A stretch of 64,000 bases of DNA, taken from Thalassotalea agarivorans. GTDB taxonomy: Bacteria > Pseudomonadota > Gammaproteobacteria > Enterobacterales > Alteromonadaceae. The position numbers and the translations under genes are program-made. Within the stretch, counting starts at the first letter, position 1, and the number at the start of each line of letters is the position of its first letter. Below are positions 43,809-53,805 of the stretch, in pieces. The stretch is taken from NCBI RefSeq assembly GCF_030295955.1, contig NZ_AP027363.1, positions 3,263,046 through 3,327,045 on the forward strand, given 5' to 3'. Below the pieces are notes generated by a model. The model worked only from the letters and a program-made list of their open reading frames with translations. It ran no database searches and was not told the DNA's origin.

Positions 43809-46535
43809 TTAGTGCGCCTCATCCCAATTCATGCCAATGCCGGCTTCAGCAATTAAAGGCACTTTAAGTTCGGCAGCTTGGTTCATAATGTCGACGATCT
43901 TAGCCGTGGTTTCTTCGACGATATCTTGATGAATCTCAAACACCAATTCATCGTGCACTTGCATCGTCATTTTGATACGCGGGTCATTTTGTTCAACAAT
44001 CCAGGCATCAACGGCAAGCATAGCCTTCTTAATAATGTCAGCGGCAGTGCCTTGCATAGGGGCATTGATTGCCGCGCGTTCAGCAGCTTTTTTACGCATA
44101 CCATTGCGAGATTTTATTTCTGGCAAATACAAGCGGCGTCCAAATAGGGTTTCTACATAGCCTTTTTCATTGGCTTTTTGTCGCGTATCTTCCATATAAG
44201 TTAGTACACCAGGATAACGTTCAAAGTATTTATCCATATACGCTTGTGCTTCATTACGCCCAACACCTATCTGCTTAGATAAGCCAAACGCGGACATGCC
44301 ATAAATTAGGCCAAAGTTAATTGCTTTAGCACTACGGCGTTGGTTACTGGTAACATCGTCAAGTGCCACATTGAAAATTTCAGCCGCCGTTGCTTGGTGA
44401 ATATCACGACCTTCTTTAAACGCAGTAAGTAAACCTGCATCGTCAGATAAATGCGCCATAATACGCAGTTCGATTTGAGAGTAATCGATAGCAACCACTT
44501 TATGATCTTGCGGTGCAATAAATGCCTGACGGATCTTACGGCCTTCTTCACTACGAATTGGAATATTTTGCAGGTTTGGATCCGTTGATGACAAACGACC
44601 CGTTACCGTTACTGCTTGGTTATATGACGTATGTACATGACCCGTCGATGGCGCAATCATCAAAGGGAGCTTGTCGGTATACGTTGATTTAAGTTTACTT
44701 AAACCGCGATGCTCTAAAATGAGTTTAGGCAGTGGATAATCTAAAGCGAGCTCTTCCAACACTTCCTCTGCCGTTGACGGCGCACCTTTAGGTGTTTTCT
44801 TAATAACTGGAATTTTTAGCTCATCAAACAAGATTTCTTGTAGCTGCTTCGGCGAAGCCAAGTTAAAGGCGCGACCTGCAATATCATGCGCTTCCATTTC
44901 TAGTTGCGCTAAACGCGCACCTATTTGATGGCTTTGCTCTGTTAATAAATGATCGTCAATTAATACACCGCCTTGTTCCATGCGAGCAAGTACAGGCATC
45001 AATGGCATTTCAATCTCTTTAAATACAGATAGTAATTGCGACTCTTTTTCCAATTTAGGATAAAGCGCCTGATGCAAACGCAAGGTAATATCAGCATCTT
45101 CAGCCGCATAAGGCGCCGCTTTTTCTAACTCTATTTGGTTAAAGGTAAGTTGCTTAGCACCTTTGCCCGCAATGTCTTCAAAATGAATGGTTTTATGATC
45201 AAGATACTTTTCCGCTAACGCGTCCATATTGTGACGTGTTGCAACACTGTTGTAGCAGTAAGATTCGATCATGGTATCGAGCACTGGGCCGGTAATCGCC
45301 ACATTGTATTTTGCTAAAACATTGGCATCGTATTTTAAGTTTTGACCTACCTTCACTAACGTATCAGACGCTAACAATGGTTTGAGTTTTTCCAACACCA
45401 ATTCGCGCGATAGCTGAGACGGCGCGCCAACATAATCATGGGCAACAGGGACATACGCGGCCTTACCCGCTTCACAACAAAAACTTACGCCAACAAGCTC
45501 TGCTTTCATGTAATCCAAACTGGTGGTTTCGGTATCAAAAGCGAACGTACCTGCGTCACTTAATTGCGTAAGCCAAGTATCGAGCGTCGCTTCATCTAAA
45601 ATTGTTTCGTAGTGCGTGTCTATTTTTGCAGGCGTTATTTCTTCGTCTGCTTCTGTTGTTTCACCATTTGCCGCTTTAAGTTCAGCTAACAAGCGGCGTA
45701 ATTCAAACTTAGTGTATAGCTCTAGCAGGGTATCGGTGTCGGCTTGCTTAGGACCAAGTTCAGATACGTCATAAGGCAGTTCACAATCCGTTTTTATGGT
45801 GGCAAGTTCATAGGATAATGGCAGTTGCTCAAGCGCGCTTCTTAGGTTTTCACCAATCTTACCTTTAACCTTGTCGCTATTTTCAATAACGCCTTCCAAG
45901 GTACCGTATTCTTTCAACCATTTAACGGCTGTTTTAGGGCCACACTTTTCAACGCCAGGAATGTTATCTACTTTATCGCCCATCAAGGTTAAGTAGTCGA
46001 TAATCTGATCAGGTTTAATGCCAAACTTTTCTTCAACACCGGCTTCGTCCATTTCCGTGTCTGTCATGGTATTAATAAGGCGAACATGAGGCGTGACCAA
46101 CTGCGCCATGTCTTTGTCACCTGTTGAAATGACGGTTTCTATCCCTAACTCATTCGCTTGTTTTGCATAGGTGCCAATAACGTCGTCTGCTTCTACGCCT
46201 TCAATGACCAATAGCGGTAATCCCATCGCTTCTATAATGTTGTGAAGCGGCGCTATTTGGCTGCGTAAGTCGTCTGGCATTGGCGGACGATTAGCCTTGT
46301 ATTCAGGATATAAGTCATTTCTAAACGTTTTTCCCTTGGCATCAAATACAACCACTATGTTGCCATTTGGATAATCTTTTTTAAGCGCTTTGATCATATT
46401 CAGCACACCGGTAATCGCTCCCGTTGGTTGTCCGTCGCTGGTGGACAAAGCTTGTAAATAAGGGACGTGATATGCACGAAATAGGTAAGACGATCCGTCG
46501 ACTAAAATAAGAGGGGATAAAGCGTTAGCTGTCAT
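43809..46535 (-). CDS. polA: DNA polymerase I
   Basis: PolA fills gaps and removes RNA primers. The 908-residue protein has the 5'-3' exonuclease domain (YLFRAYH, STGDKDMAQLV, GDKVDNIPGV), an intact 3'-5' exonuclease (FAFDTETTSLD, with the later DADITLRLH) and a full polymerase domain with VAIDYSQIELRIMAHLS, RRSAKAINFGLIYGMS and the catalytic MQVHDELVFEI. It is monocistronic. Its upstream region carries two perfect DnaA boxes. Confidence 0.98.
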   Translation of the reverse strand: MTANALSPLILVDGSSYLFRAYHVPYLQALSTSDGQPTGAITGVLNMIKALKKDYPNGNIVVVFDAKGKTFRNDLYPEYKANRPPMPDDLRSQIAPLHNIIEAMGLPLLVIEGVEADDVIGTYAKQANELGIETVISTGDKDMAQLVTPHVRLINTMTDTEMDEAGVEEKFGIKPDQIIDYLTLMGDKVDNIPGVEKCGPKTAVKWLKEYGTLEGVIENSDKVKGKIGENLRSALEQLPLSYELATIKTDCELPYDVSELGPKQADTDTLLELYTKFELRRLLAELKAANGETTEADEEITPAKIDTHYETILDEATLDTWLTQLSDAGTFAFDTETTSLDYMKAELVGVSFCCEAGKAAYVPVAHDYVGAPSQLSRELVLEKLKPLLASDTLVKVGQNLKYDANVLAKYNVAITGPVLDTMIESYCYNSVATRHNMDALAEKYLDHKTIHFEDIAGKGAKQLTFNQIELEKAAPYAAEDADITLRLHQALYPKLEKESQLLSVFKEIEMPLMPVLARMEQGGVLIDDHLLTEQSHQIGARLAQLEMEAHDIAGRAFNLASPKQLQEILFDELKIPVIKKTPKGAPSTAEEVLEELALDYPLPKLILEHRGLSKLKSTYTDKLPLMIAPSTGHVHTSYNQAVTVTGRLSSTDPNLQNIPIRSEEGRKIRQAFIAPQDHKVVAIDYSQIELRIMAHLSDDAGLLTAFKEGRDIHQATAAEIFNVALDDVTSNQRRSAKAINFGLIYGMSAFGLSKQIGVGRNEAQAYMDKYFERYPGVLTYMEDTRQKANEKGYVETLFGRRLYLPEIKSRNGMRKKAAERAAINAPMQGTAADIIKKAMLAVDAWIVEQNDPRIKMTMQVHDELVFEIHQDIVEETTAKIVDIMNQAAELKVPLIAEAGIGMNWDEAH

Positions 46536-47085
46536 AGTTTGGCTTATAAATATTATGGTGTGCTAAGGATGCCATAAACTGGATTATCTCTCCAGTTTAC
46601 AACGCCTATTGTGTTCACTGTTTCAGTATGTAGCGGTTAAGCAGGCAGGTTAATGCACCAAAGGCGAATATTCAGACAAAACTGTGGATAACTCTGTAGA
46701 CAAGCACGACAAATATCCCATCCAAGCGAAAGCTCAAATAGGGGGTTGCTTATAGCAAATCGTTGATTTAATTGAGAAAAGGTTAAACCTTGAATCCGTT
46801 TCAATCGATTTTTTTTATTATTCTTAAGTGTGGATAACAGGTAATGCTACCTAGGCTATCTCTCACATTGTATGGTGTGTATTGTCACACTTTTGTCATA
46901 CAACGGTAAAAAAGACTACTCCTAAAGTTTGAACTTTGCCAGTGGATTTTAGAAATTTTTAAAAGTAAAAAAATGTATGTAAATAACGAAAAAACATAAG
47001 CGAGATATGTTAAGGTTTTCAGCACGGCGATTTGTATAATTTTCATACAAGAAAGTTTTTCACTTGTAGCAAAAAAGGGAAAGAG
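46536..47085. other. 550-base intergenic region with two perfect DnaA boxes
   Basis: This gap separates divergent polA and the GFA gene. TGTGGATAA, a perfect DnaA box, occurs at 46683-46691 and 46830-46838. The centre (46760-46820) and the right part (46940-47030) are rich in A and T. No ORF or clear RNA gene is evident. A small AAAGTT-TG-AACTTT palindrome sits at 46924-46937. Confidence 0.5.
46683..46838. promoter_or_regulatory. Pair of perfect DnaA boxes upstream of polA
   Basis: Two copies of TGTGGATAA lie 147 bases apart in the same orientation. They could bind DnaA to regulate polA or titrate DnaA. Not enough boxes or repeats are present for a replication origin. Confidence 0.4.
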
Positions 47086-47472
47086 ATGTTGGCTCAATAT
47101 CAAGGCAGTTGCCACTGTGGCAAAATCAAATTTAGTGTGGAGTTACCGCCGCAAATAGAAGTAGAGCGATGTAACTGCTCTATCTGCACTAAGTCGGGCT
47201 TTTTGCATGCCATTGTGCCCAAAAGCAAGTTTGAACTACTTTCTGGTGAAGAACATCTGTCGGATTATCAGTTTAACACCAAGGTGGCGCATCATTATTT
47301 TTGCAAAACATGTGGCATAAAACCGTTTTATGTACCACGCTCTAATCCTGACGGCATGGATATCAATGTAAACTGTTTAGATGAAAAGCCTCCTCATATC
47401 ACAATTGTCGACTTCGATGGTCAAAACTGGGAGCAAAATGCCGCATCTTTAGCGCACAAAAGTAGGGAATAA
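47086..47472 (+). CDS. GFA-family (glutathione-dependent formaldehyde-activating-like) zinc protein
   Basis: I chose the ATG at 47086 (AGGGAAAG upstream); the longer TTG frame has no support. The 128-residue protein has the GFA zinc sites: CHC (Cys9, Cys11), CNCSIC (Cys29, 31, 34) and a CKTCG pair near residue 81. These proteins bind two zinc ions; family members have glutathione-linked or unknown reactions. It is followed after three bases by a DUF3224 gene. Confidence 0.93.
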   Translation: MLAQYQGSCHCGKIKFSVELPPQIEVERCNCSICTKSGFLHAIVPKSKFELLSGEEHLSDYQFNTKVAHHYFCKTCGIKPFYVPRSNPDGMDINVNCLDEKPPHITIVDFDGQNWEQNAASLAHKSRE

Positions 47473-47475
47473 AAT

Positions 47476-47862
47476 ATGGAAATTTCGGGTTCATTTACAA
47501 TTCAATCTTGGGACGAACAAGATCTTCAATCTTTTACCGAGCAAAGCAAAATGGTGAGTGCTCATATCAAGCAAATGTATGAAGGTGATTTGCAAGGTGA
47601 GAGTAATGTTGAATATGTAATGGCTTATAAAACTGACGGAACAGCAGAATTTACAGGGTTAGAGCACTTTTCAGGCACCTTAAAAGGCAACCCTGTGCAA
47701 TGGGTATTCAAACATTTAGGTATGTTTCAAAATGGTATCGCCACTAGCCAATTTACCTTAGTAGAAGATTTAACTGACACGGTTAAGCACACCCTGGCAG
47801 GTAGCTTTTCAGCAACACATGGCGGTAAAGCAGATTACATGATACGAGTTAAAAACGCCTAG
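47476..47862 (+). CDS. DUF3224 protein
   Basis: This 128-residue protein matches the DUF3224 small beta-barrel family, with the start SGSFTIQSWDEQ, the block AEFTGLEHFSGTLKG and the end SFSATHGGKADYMIRV. Its fold resembles allene-oxide-cyclase barrels; the function is unknown. It is in an operon with the preceding GFA gene. Confidence 0.88.
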   Translation: MEISGSFTIQSWDEQDLQSFTEQSKMVSAHIKQMYEGDLQGESNVEYVMAYKTDGTAEFTGLEHFSGTLKGNPVQWVFKHLGMFQNGIATSQFTLVEDLTDTVKHTLAGSFSATHGGKADYMIRVKNA

Positions 47863-47900
47863 TTTAGAAAAAAGTAGTCTGGTTATCTTTGCAATCATTA

Positions 47901-48572
47901 ATGCAAACCTCAGTTAAAACAGCCATCAGCTTTTTGCTGATGCTGTGCCTTTTTGCTTGTACGCAGAACAATATTTATATTGCTGACAATCGCAGTACCA
48001 CTGACGAAATAAAAGCATTAGAGAAAATACTTAAGCAAAAAAAGCGTGATGTAGAAGTTACTGTAATGACGCTAGATGTGGAGAATGAAAAACCGCTCAT
48101 TCTGTACTCGCCTACTTTTCATAATCAAGCGATGTTAGACGATGTGATGGATGCGTTGTCTGAGCTCGGTTATACCGATGTCGACATGAAAAGCTTTAAC
48201 CTGTTTAAGCACCGCTATACCGATAATAACTTGGGCATTTACCTACCAGTAAAATACGCACAAACCCTACCGCCTGTAATGCGCACAGACGCCTGCAACA
48301 ATACCTATGCAACCATTGAACGGGTAGACAATAGTAAGGTAATTATTGAAGTAGAAACAGACGGCGCGCCACGAACCATTCACGGCGACGTAAGGTTTGA
48401 ATCCGATCGAAAAGGCACCATTTCAACGCCAAATGGCGATATCGTTTTTTCTTTAAACGACCATTTAATCGAAACGCATCGTGGTAACAAACGTGCTGTA
48501 TCACTTGATATCATCACCTCGCAGCTGCAACCCTTTAACGAGCAGTGCAGCTTTATTACCTTATACGACTAG
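47901..48572 (+). CDS. Lipoprotein, unknown function
   Basis: The ATG at 47901 begins MQTSVKTAISFLLMLCLFAC, a lipoprotein signal with the lipobox LFAC. The 223-residue body has Cys residues (TDACNNTYAT and EQCSFITLYD) and an alternation of beta-strand-like stretches. An earlier in-frame TTG is unlikely. I do not recognise a family. It follows the DUF3224 gene by 38 bases and may belong to that operon. Confidence 0.8.
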   Translation: MQTSVKTAISFLLMLCLFACTQNNIYIADNRSTTDEIKALEKILKQKKRDVEVTVMTLDVENEKPLILYSPTFHNQAMLDDVMDALSELGYTDVDMKSFNLFKHRYTDNNLGIYLPVKYAQTLPPVMRTDACNNTYATIERVDNSKVIIEVETDGAPRTIHGDVRFESDRKGTISTPNGDIVFSLNDHLIETHRGNKRAVSLDIITSQLQPFNEQCSFITLYD

Positions 48573-48579
48573 CCAACTA

Positions 48580-49134
48580 TCATTTACCCAGCATTCTGCG
48601 CATGGTGCCGTCTTTATCTATTAAATGATGCTTTAACGCGCCGGCAAAATGCAGCACGATAGCACCAATTAATATATTGCCAATCAAGCCATGCATTTGA
48701 TGCCCTAATCCAGCTAACGCACCATTAATTGGAATAACCTCTTTAGGGTTGGTTGGGTCAAAATTCATTGGCACTAATTCTAAACCAAAGATGGCAATAC
48801 CATGGCCACCATATCCCGACATCATCATGCCAGAAACAGGCATCAGCACAGTGCCAATAATTAACACCCAATGGATAAGTTTTGATAGCGTTATTTCTAT
48901 CATCGAGTATTGGCTAACCGGCTCGGGCCAACCATTTTTCATTCGCCAAAATACACGAGGAACCACAAAAATTAGGATAAGAACACCAAATGATTTATGA
49001 ATCGGGTAAAGCGCATGATTTTCTGTTTCGGTCATATATACACCAACCGCCAGTAAAATAATCATCATCACGCCCACGATCCAGTGAAGCACAATCGTTT
49101 TGCTGCTGAGTTTTTCTTTAGTGTCGAGTTCCAT
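48580..49134 (-). CDS. Cytochrome b561
   Basis: This 184-residue membrane protein has four helices and the haem-ligand histidines of the bacterial cytochrome b561 family (LHWIVG near residue 17, PIHKSFG near 46, GHQMHG and VLHFAGALKHH in the C-terminal half). It probably passes electrons from quinol to a periplasmic partner; E. coli relatives move electrons to superoxide. Its target here is unknown. Confidence 0.93.
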   Translation of the reverse strand: MELDTKEKLSSKTIVLHWIVGVMMIILLAVGVYMTETENHALYPIHKSFGVLILIFVVPRVFWRMKNGWPEPVSQYSMIEITLSKLIHWVLIIGTVLMPVSGMMMSGYGGHGIAIFGLELVPMNFDPTNPKEVIPINGALAGLGHQMHGLIGNILIGAIVLHFAGALKHHLIDKDGTMRRMLGK

Positions 49135-49190
49135 GGTTACTCCTTATATTTTTATACCTTCAGTGTAGACCGTTTTTTAACAGGCATAAA

Positions 49191-49215
49191 AAAGCCCGCT
49201 ATCGAGGCGGGCTTT
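49191..49215 (-). terminator. Terminator of gorA
   Basis: AAAGCCCGC and GCGGGCTTT form a 9-bp stem around TATCGAG. It is 18 bases after the gorA stop, and a T-run is present on the minus-strand side. Confidence 0.88.
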
Positions 49216-49232
49216 TACAACATATCACAAGG

Positions 49233-50588
49233 CTATGTCATGGTAACAAACTCTTCTGCAGAGGTTGGGTGAATAGCCACGGTATTGTCAAAATCAAGCT
49301 TGGTTGCGCCCATTTTCATCGCTACGGCAAAACCTTGTAGCAATTCATCACTACCAAAACCGATACTGTGTATACCCACTATTTTTTCGTCTGGACCAAT
49401 AGTTACTAGTTTCATGCGTGTAGGGTCACGATAGTCTTCAGTGATCGCTTGATACAGCGCAGTAAACTGAGACGTGTAGACTTTAACATTATCTTCACCG
49501 TACTCAGCGATTGCTTCTTTTTCAGTTAAACCAACTGTGCCAATAACAGGGTGAGAAAACACCACAGTGGCAATGTTCGAATAGTCTAAGTGTGAATCAG
49601 GCTTATTGTTAAACAAGCGCTCTGACAAACGACGACCTGCGGCTACGGCAACCGGCGTAAGCTGCGCCTTACCAGTAATATCACCTACCGCATATATACC
49701 CGGCACGTTAGTATTTTGGTATTTGTCGGTATGAATTTCACCGTTGGCTTCTACTTTTACGCCTGTCGCTTCAATATTGATTTTGTCAGTGGCTGCTTCT
49801 CGGCCAATGGCCCAAATCACTTTTTCTACTGGGCCTACAGATTTACCGTTTTCTAGGTGCACCGTTAACATGCCATCATCATGTTTTTCAATACGCGTTG
49901 GCACGCTTAATGTGTGTAAAGTAGGGCCATGCTTTGCCATTTGTTCAACTAAGGTGTCACTTAGCATATCGTCGAAGTTACGCAGTGGCTTTTCTTTTCG
50001 CACTAATAAATGCGACTCGCTGCCTAAAGCATGCAATACACCAGCAAGTTCAACCGCAATGTAGCCCGCGCCAATCACAGCAACTGATTTAGGTTGTTCG
50101 GTCATTGCAAAAAAGCCATCGGAATCGATACCATATTCCGCACCTTCAATGTTCGGAATAGACGGGCGGCCACCTGTAGCTATAGTAATGTGGTCTGCAG
50201 TAATGCGCTCGCCATTGACCTCTACAGTATTTTTATCAACAAACTTTGCAAAGCCTTCAATCACGGTTACACCATTGGCAGCAAAGCCTCTGCCATAAGC
50301 GGCATGGATACGCTCGATATACTCTTCGCGATTTTTAACAAGGCGCGACCAAGTAAAGCCTTCGCTTTTTACGTTAAAGCCATAGTCATGGGCGTAGTGG
50401 AGTGCGTCAGCTATTTGCCCGGCATACCACATCGCTTTTTTGGGAACACAACCGACGTTTACACACGTGCCGCCAATATATTTAGCTTCAATGACAGCCG
50501 CTTTAGCACCATGTTTTGCCGCTCGGTTAGCTGAAGCAATACCACCGCTACCAGCGCCTATGGCTAAATAATCAAAATGTTGAGTCAT
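49233..50588 (-). CDS. gorA: Glutathione-disulfide reductase
   Basis: GorA reduces oxidised glutathione with NADPH. The 451-residue protein has the FAD motif [16 protein letters not shown], the redox-active disulfide [13 protein letters not shown] (near residues 40-52), the NADPH motif [17 protein letters not shown] and the C-terminal catalytic [11 protein letters not shown]. It is monocistronic with its own terminator. Confidence 0.97.
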   Translation of the reverse strand: MTQHFDYLAIGAGSGGIASANRAAKHGAKAAVIEAKYIGGTCVNVGCVPKKAMWYAGQIADALHYAHDYGFNVKSEGFTWSRLVKNREEYIERIHAAYGRGFAANGVTVIEGFAKFVDKNTVEVNGERITADHITIATGGRPSIPNIEGAEYGIDSDGFFAMTEQPKSVAVIGAGYIAVELAGVLHALGSESHLLVRKEKPLRNFDDMLSDTLVEQMAKHGPTLHTLSVPTRIEKHDDGMLTVHLENGKSVGPVEKVIWAIGREAATDKINIEATGVKVEANGEIHTDKYQNTNVPGIYAVGDITGKAQLTPVAVAAGRRLSERLFNNKPDSHLDYSNIATVVFSHPVIGTVGLTEKEAIAEYGEDNVKVYTSQFTALYQAITEDYRDPTRMKLVTIGPDEKIVGIHSIGFGSDELLQGFAVAMKMGATKLDFDNTVAIHPTSAEEFVTMT

Positions 50589-50772
50589 GTATCTTCCTAA
50601 TTAAACGCATTTTCATGTTGTTATAAATGGGAGTGTAGCAAAGATATTTCAAGGATCGACCTTCTGTGGTTAACAAATCACTACAATTACACCTTGAAAC
50701 TACATCCCAATGGACATACTTATATCTGTAATGCATATTCGCACTATAGATGAATTTCAGGAATAGACCCGA

Positions 50773-52815
50773 ATGAGTAATCCTTTATTACAAAATACAC
50801 CATTACCGCAATTTTCTAAGATAAAACCTGAACATGTACTTCCTGCTGTAGAACAAGCTATTCAAGACTGCAAAGACACTATTAAGCGCGTTTTAGCCGC
50901 CAATAGTCAGTACACTTGGCAAAACCTTATTATGCCACTTGAAGAAATTGATGACCGGTTGAGTAAATTATGGTCACCTGTTTCGCATATGAATGCGGTG
51001 GTTAATTCCGACGAACTGCGCGAAGCGCACGAAGCCTGCTTACCGCTGTTATCAGAATATGCAACTTTTGTGGGGCAACACCAAGGTCTATTCGAAGCCT
51101 ATAAACAAATTGCTGAAGGTGAGCAGTATCAAACCTTGTCTGCTGTGCAGAAAAAAGTGATCGACGATGCTATGCGCGACTTCAAGTTATCCGGTATTGC
51201 ATTGCCAGACGAAAAGAAAAAACGTTACGGTGAAATCGTTACTAAGTTATCAGAACTTGGCAGCAAATTTAGCAATAACTTGCTTGACGCTACTCATGCA
51301 TTCTCAATTACCATTACTGATGAAAGCGAACTATCTGGTTTGCCAGAAAGCGTTAAAGAAGCCGCGAAAGCACTTGCAGCAGAGCAAGACAAACAAGGCT
51401 GGTTGTTTACGCTGGATTTCCCTAGCTATTTGCCGGTAATGATGTATGCCGACAATGGCGCATTGCGTGAAGAAATCTATCGCGCTTTTGTTACCCGCGC
51501 ATCGGAACAAGGCCCAAATGCAGGCGAATTCGACAACAGTAAAATTATGGCCGACATCCTAGCGTTGCGTCATGAACTGGCACAACTGCTCGACTTCGAC
51601 AACTTTGCGCAAAAGTCACTTGCCACCAAAATGGCGAATAGCACAGACGAAGTATTAGGTTTCTTAAACGATCTCGCGGCTAAGTCTAAACCGCAAGGTG
51701 TAGAGGAAATGGCGGCACTCGAAGCCTTTGCAAAGGAAACGTTTGGCATTACAACGCTCGCACCTTGGGATCTACCTTACTACAGCGAAAAACTAAAACA
51801 GCAACGTTATGCTATTTCTGATGAACTACTTAGACCATATTTCCCCGAAAATCGCGTAGTTTCAGGTTTATTTACTGTAGTTTCTAAGCTGTTTAACGTA
51901 ACTATTGAACAACGCGACGACATAGATACCTGGCACAAAGATGTGTCGTACTACGACATTAAAGACAGCACTGGCAGTATCCGTGGCTCGTTTTATCTAG
52001 ATTTATATGCCCGTGCGAAAAAGCGTGGTGGTGCCTGGATGGATGAATGTGTCAGCCGCCGTAAAACGCTCGACAATAGCATTCAGCTACCTGTAGCTTA
52101 CCTTACTTGTAACTTTAATAAGCCGGTAGGCGACAAACCTGCGCTATTTACCCACGACGAAGTGGTTACTTTGTTCCATGAGTTTGGTCACGGTATTCAC
52201 CACATGTTAACGCAAGTAGACGAAGGCGCTGTATCGGGTATTAGCGGTGTACCATGGGATGCCGTAGAGTTGCCAAGCCAATTTCTTGAAAACTGGTGTT
52301 ATGAACCAGAAGCACTTGCCTTTATTTCTGGGCACTATGAAACCGGCGAGGCTCTGCCGCAAGAGTTGCTCGACAAAATGCTAGCCGCTAAGAACTTCCA
52401 ATCAGCGTTGCAAATGCTAAGACAGCTAGAATTCAGCTTGTTCGATTTCAACATGCATACCAACTACAACCCAGACGTTGGCGACGAAATTCAAGCAGTG
52501 CTAGACCAAGTACGTGCACAATACGCTGTTGTTAAAGCGCCCGATTTTAATCGTTTCCAACATAGCTTTGGCCATATCTTTGGTGGCGGTTATGCGGCAG
52601 GTTATTATAGTTATAAGTGGGCTGAAGTATTATCAGCAGACGCCTTTAGTCGCTTTGAAGAAGAAGGTATTTTCAATACCGACACAGGCGCAAGCTTTCT
52701 ACATAACATCCTTGAAAAAGGCGGTAGTGAAGAACCTGCCGAGCTATTTAAAGCATTTAGAGGACGTGAACCACAAATTGATGCCTTGTTGCGTCACAGC
52801 GGTATCAGTGCATAA
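50773..52815 (+). CDS. prlC: Oligopeptidase A (M3 zinc metallopeptidase)
   Basis: PrlC degrades signal peptides and other short peptides in the cytoplasm. The 680-residue protein carries the zinc-binding HEFGHGIHH motif (near residue 474) with a downstream Glu (SQFLENWCYE). It starts at an ATG after CAGGAATAG. A terminator follows it, then a DNA glycosylase gene. Confidence 0.96.
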   Translation: MSNPLLQNTPLPQFSKIKPEHVLPAVEQAIQDCKDTIKRVLAANSQYTWQNLIMPLEEIDDRLSKLWSPVSHMNAVVNSDELREAHEACLPLLSEYATFVGQHQGLFEAYKQIAEGEQYQTLSAVQKKVIDDAMRDFKLSGIALPDEKKKRYGEIVTKLSELGSKFSNNLLDATHAFSITITDESELSGLPESVKEAAKALAAEQDKQGWLFTLDFPSYLPVMMYADNGALREEIYRAFVTRASEQGPNAGEFDNSKIMADILALRHELAQLLDFDNFAQKSLATKMANSTDEVLGFLNDLAAKSKPQGVEEMAALEAFAKETFGITTLAPWDLPYYSEKLKQQRYAISDELLRPYFPENRVVSGLFTVVSKLFNVTIEQRDDIDTWHKDVSYYDIKDSTGSIRGSFYLDLYARAKKRGGAWMDECVSRRKTLDNSIQLPVAYLTCNFNKPVGDKPALFTHDEVVTLFHEFGHGIHHMLTQVDEGAVSGISGVPWDAVELPSQFLENWCYEPEALAFISGHYETGEALPQELLDKMLAAKNFQSALQMLRQLEFSLFDFNMHTNYNPDVGDEIQAVLDQVRAQYAVVKAPDFNRFQHSFGHIFGGGYAAGYYSYKWAEVLSADAFSRFEEEGIFNTDTGASFLHNILEKGGSEEPAELFKAFRGREPQIDALLRHSGISA

Positions 52816-52822
52816 TCATAAG

Positions 52823-52845
52823 AAGCGGCTCAGGCCGCTTTTTTA
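52823..52845 (+). terminator. Terminator of prlC
   Basis: AAGCGGC and GCCGCTT pair around TCAG, followed by a T-run. Confidence 0.85.
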
Positions 52846-52860
52846 TTAACGGGAATTATT

Positions 52861-53553
52861 ATGGCGTTAGAATCTGTAGACAGTATTTTTCAACGTGCCG
52901 CCGAGCGCAAAGGCGGTGAACACAAGCTCCTTGCCCTAATGGGTGAAGGTAATAACGACAAATACATCGCAAAGCTGGGCGACGATCGCTTGTTAGCCGA
53001 GTTTACTAAAAAGGTCTTTCAGTCAGGCTTTGTTTGGCGCGTGGTTGAAAAAAAATGGCCCGATTTTGAAGAAGTATTTTTTCACTTTGATATCGAGAAA
53101 ATATTAATGATGCCGGAAGAAATGCTCGAACGAAAAGCCAGCGACGAGCGCATTATTCGCAACTACAACAAAGTAAAAACCATTAAACAAAATGCGCAAA
53201 TGATGTTTGAAGAGCAGCAAAACGGACATAGCTTTGCTGAATTCGTTGCTAATTGGCCCAGCGAAGACATTATCGGTTTATGGGCATACTTAAAGAAACA
53301 CGGTGCTCGCTTAGGCGGTAATACCGGCCCTTATGCCTTGCGCACTATCGGTAAAGACACCTTTTTGCTCAGCCGCGACGTAGAGGCCTATTTCCGCGCC
53401 AGCAAGCTTATCGACGGCGGCCTACAAACCAAGAAAAGTTTACATGCCATACAAGACACATTCAGCACCTGGCAGCAGCAAAGTGGTTATTCACTTTCCC
53501 AACTCAGCCGCTTAGTGTCATATGCCACTGGAGATAATCATATTCAGTTGTAA
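52861..53553 (+). CDS. DNA-3-methyladenine glycosylase I-like protein
   Basis: This 230-residue helical protein fits the Tag family (TKKVFQSGFVWRVVEKKWPDF, split as TKKVFQSGFVWRV and VEKKWPDF; YNKVKTIKQNAQ), which removes 3-methyladenine from alkylated DNA. The N-terminal Cys and His and the C-terminal His and Cys that bind zinc in E. coli Tag are absent, so this belongs to a variant branch. It is expressed alone and ends in a hairpin. Confidence 0.78.
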   Translation: MALESVDSIFQRAAERKGGEHKLLALMGEGNNDKYIAKLGDDRLLAEFTKKVFQSGFVWRVVEKKWPDFEEVFFHFDIEKILMMPEEMLERKASDERIIRNYNKVKTIKQNAQMMFEEQQNGHSFAEFVANWPSEDIIGLWAYLKKHGARLGGNTGPYALRTIGKDTFLLSRDVEAYFRASKLIDGGLQTKKSLHAIQDTFSTWQQQSGYSLSQLSRLVSYATGDNHIQL

Positions 53554-53579
53554 AGATAGCCGCATTTAGCGGCTATCTT
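53553..53579 (+). terminator. Terminator of the DNA glycosylase gene
   Basis: AAGATAGCCGC and GCGGCTATCTT form an 11-bp stem around a five-base loop, followed by a T-rich stretch. Confidence 0.75.
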
Positions 53580-53805
53580 ATTTACTTTAAACCTCGTTAA
53601 TTATCCATAAACACCTAAATAAGTTTATTAATAGATCATTCGTCTAATTGTTTAAAATTTTTTATTTATATATATCAAAACCTTATCCACTTAAGAATCA
53701 ACAAAACTTAAAAAATGTAAAAAAATATTTGGCAGATCAAAAATTTCTTGTCTACAGTCAATACACAGGTCTAGAACGTGAAGTATTCAAAAGGAATTGG
53801 ATGTT

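Noticed and set aside
43809-43880. Spot 42 (spf) sRNA beside polA, as in enterics
   Set aside because: The sequence after polA is a dispersed repeat with no Spot 42-like hairpin or terminator.
46536-47085. Possible replication origin at the polA gap
   Set aside because: Only two DnaA boxes 147 bases apart and no 13-mer or GATC cluster were seen, and the usual oriC neighbours (mnmG, dnaA) are absent.
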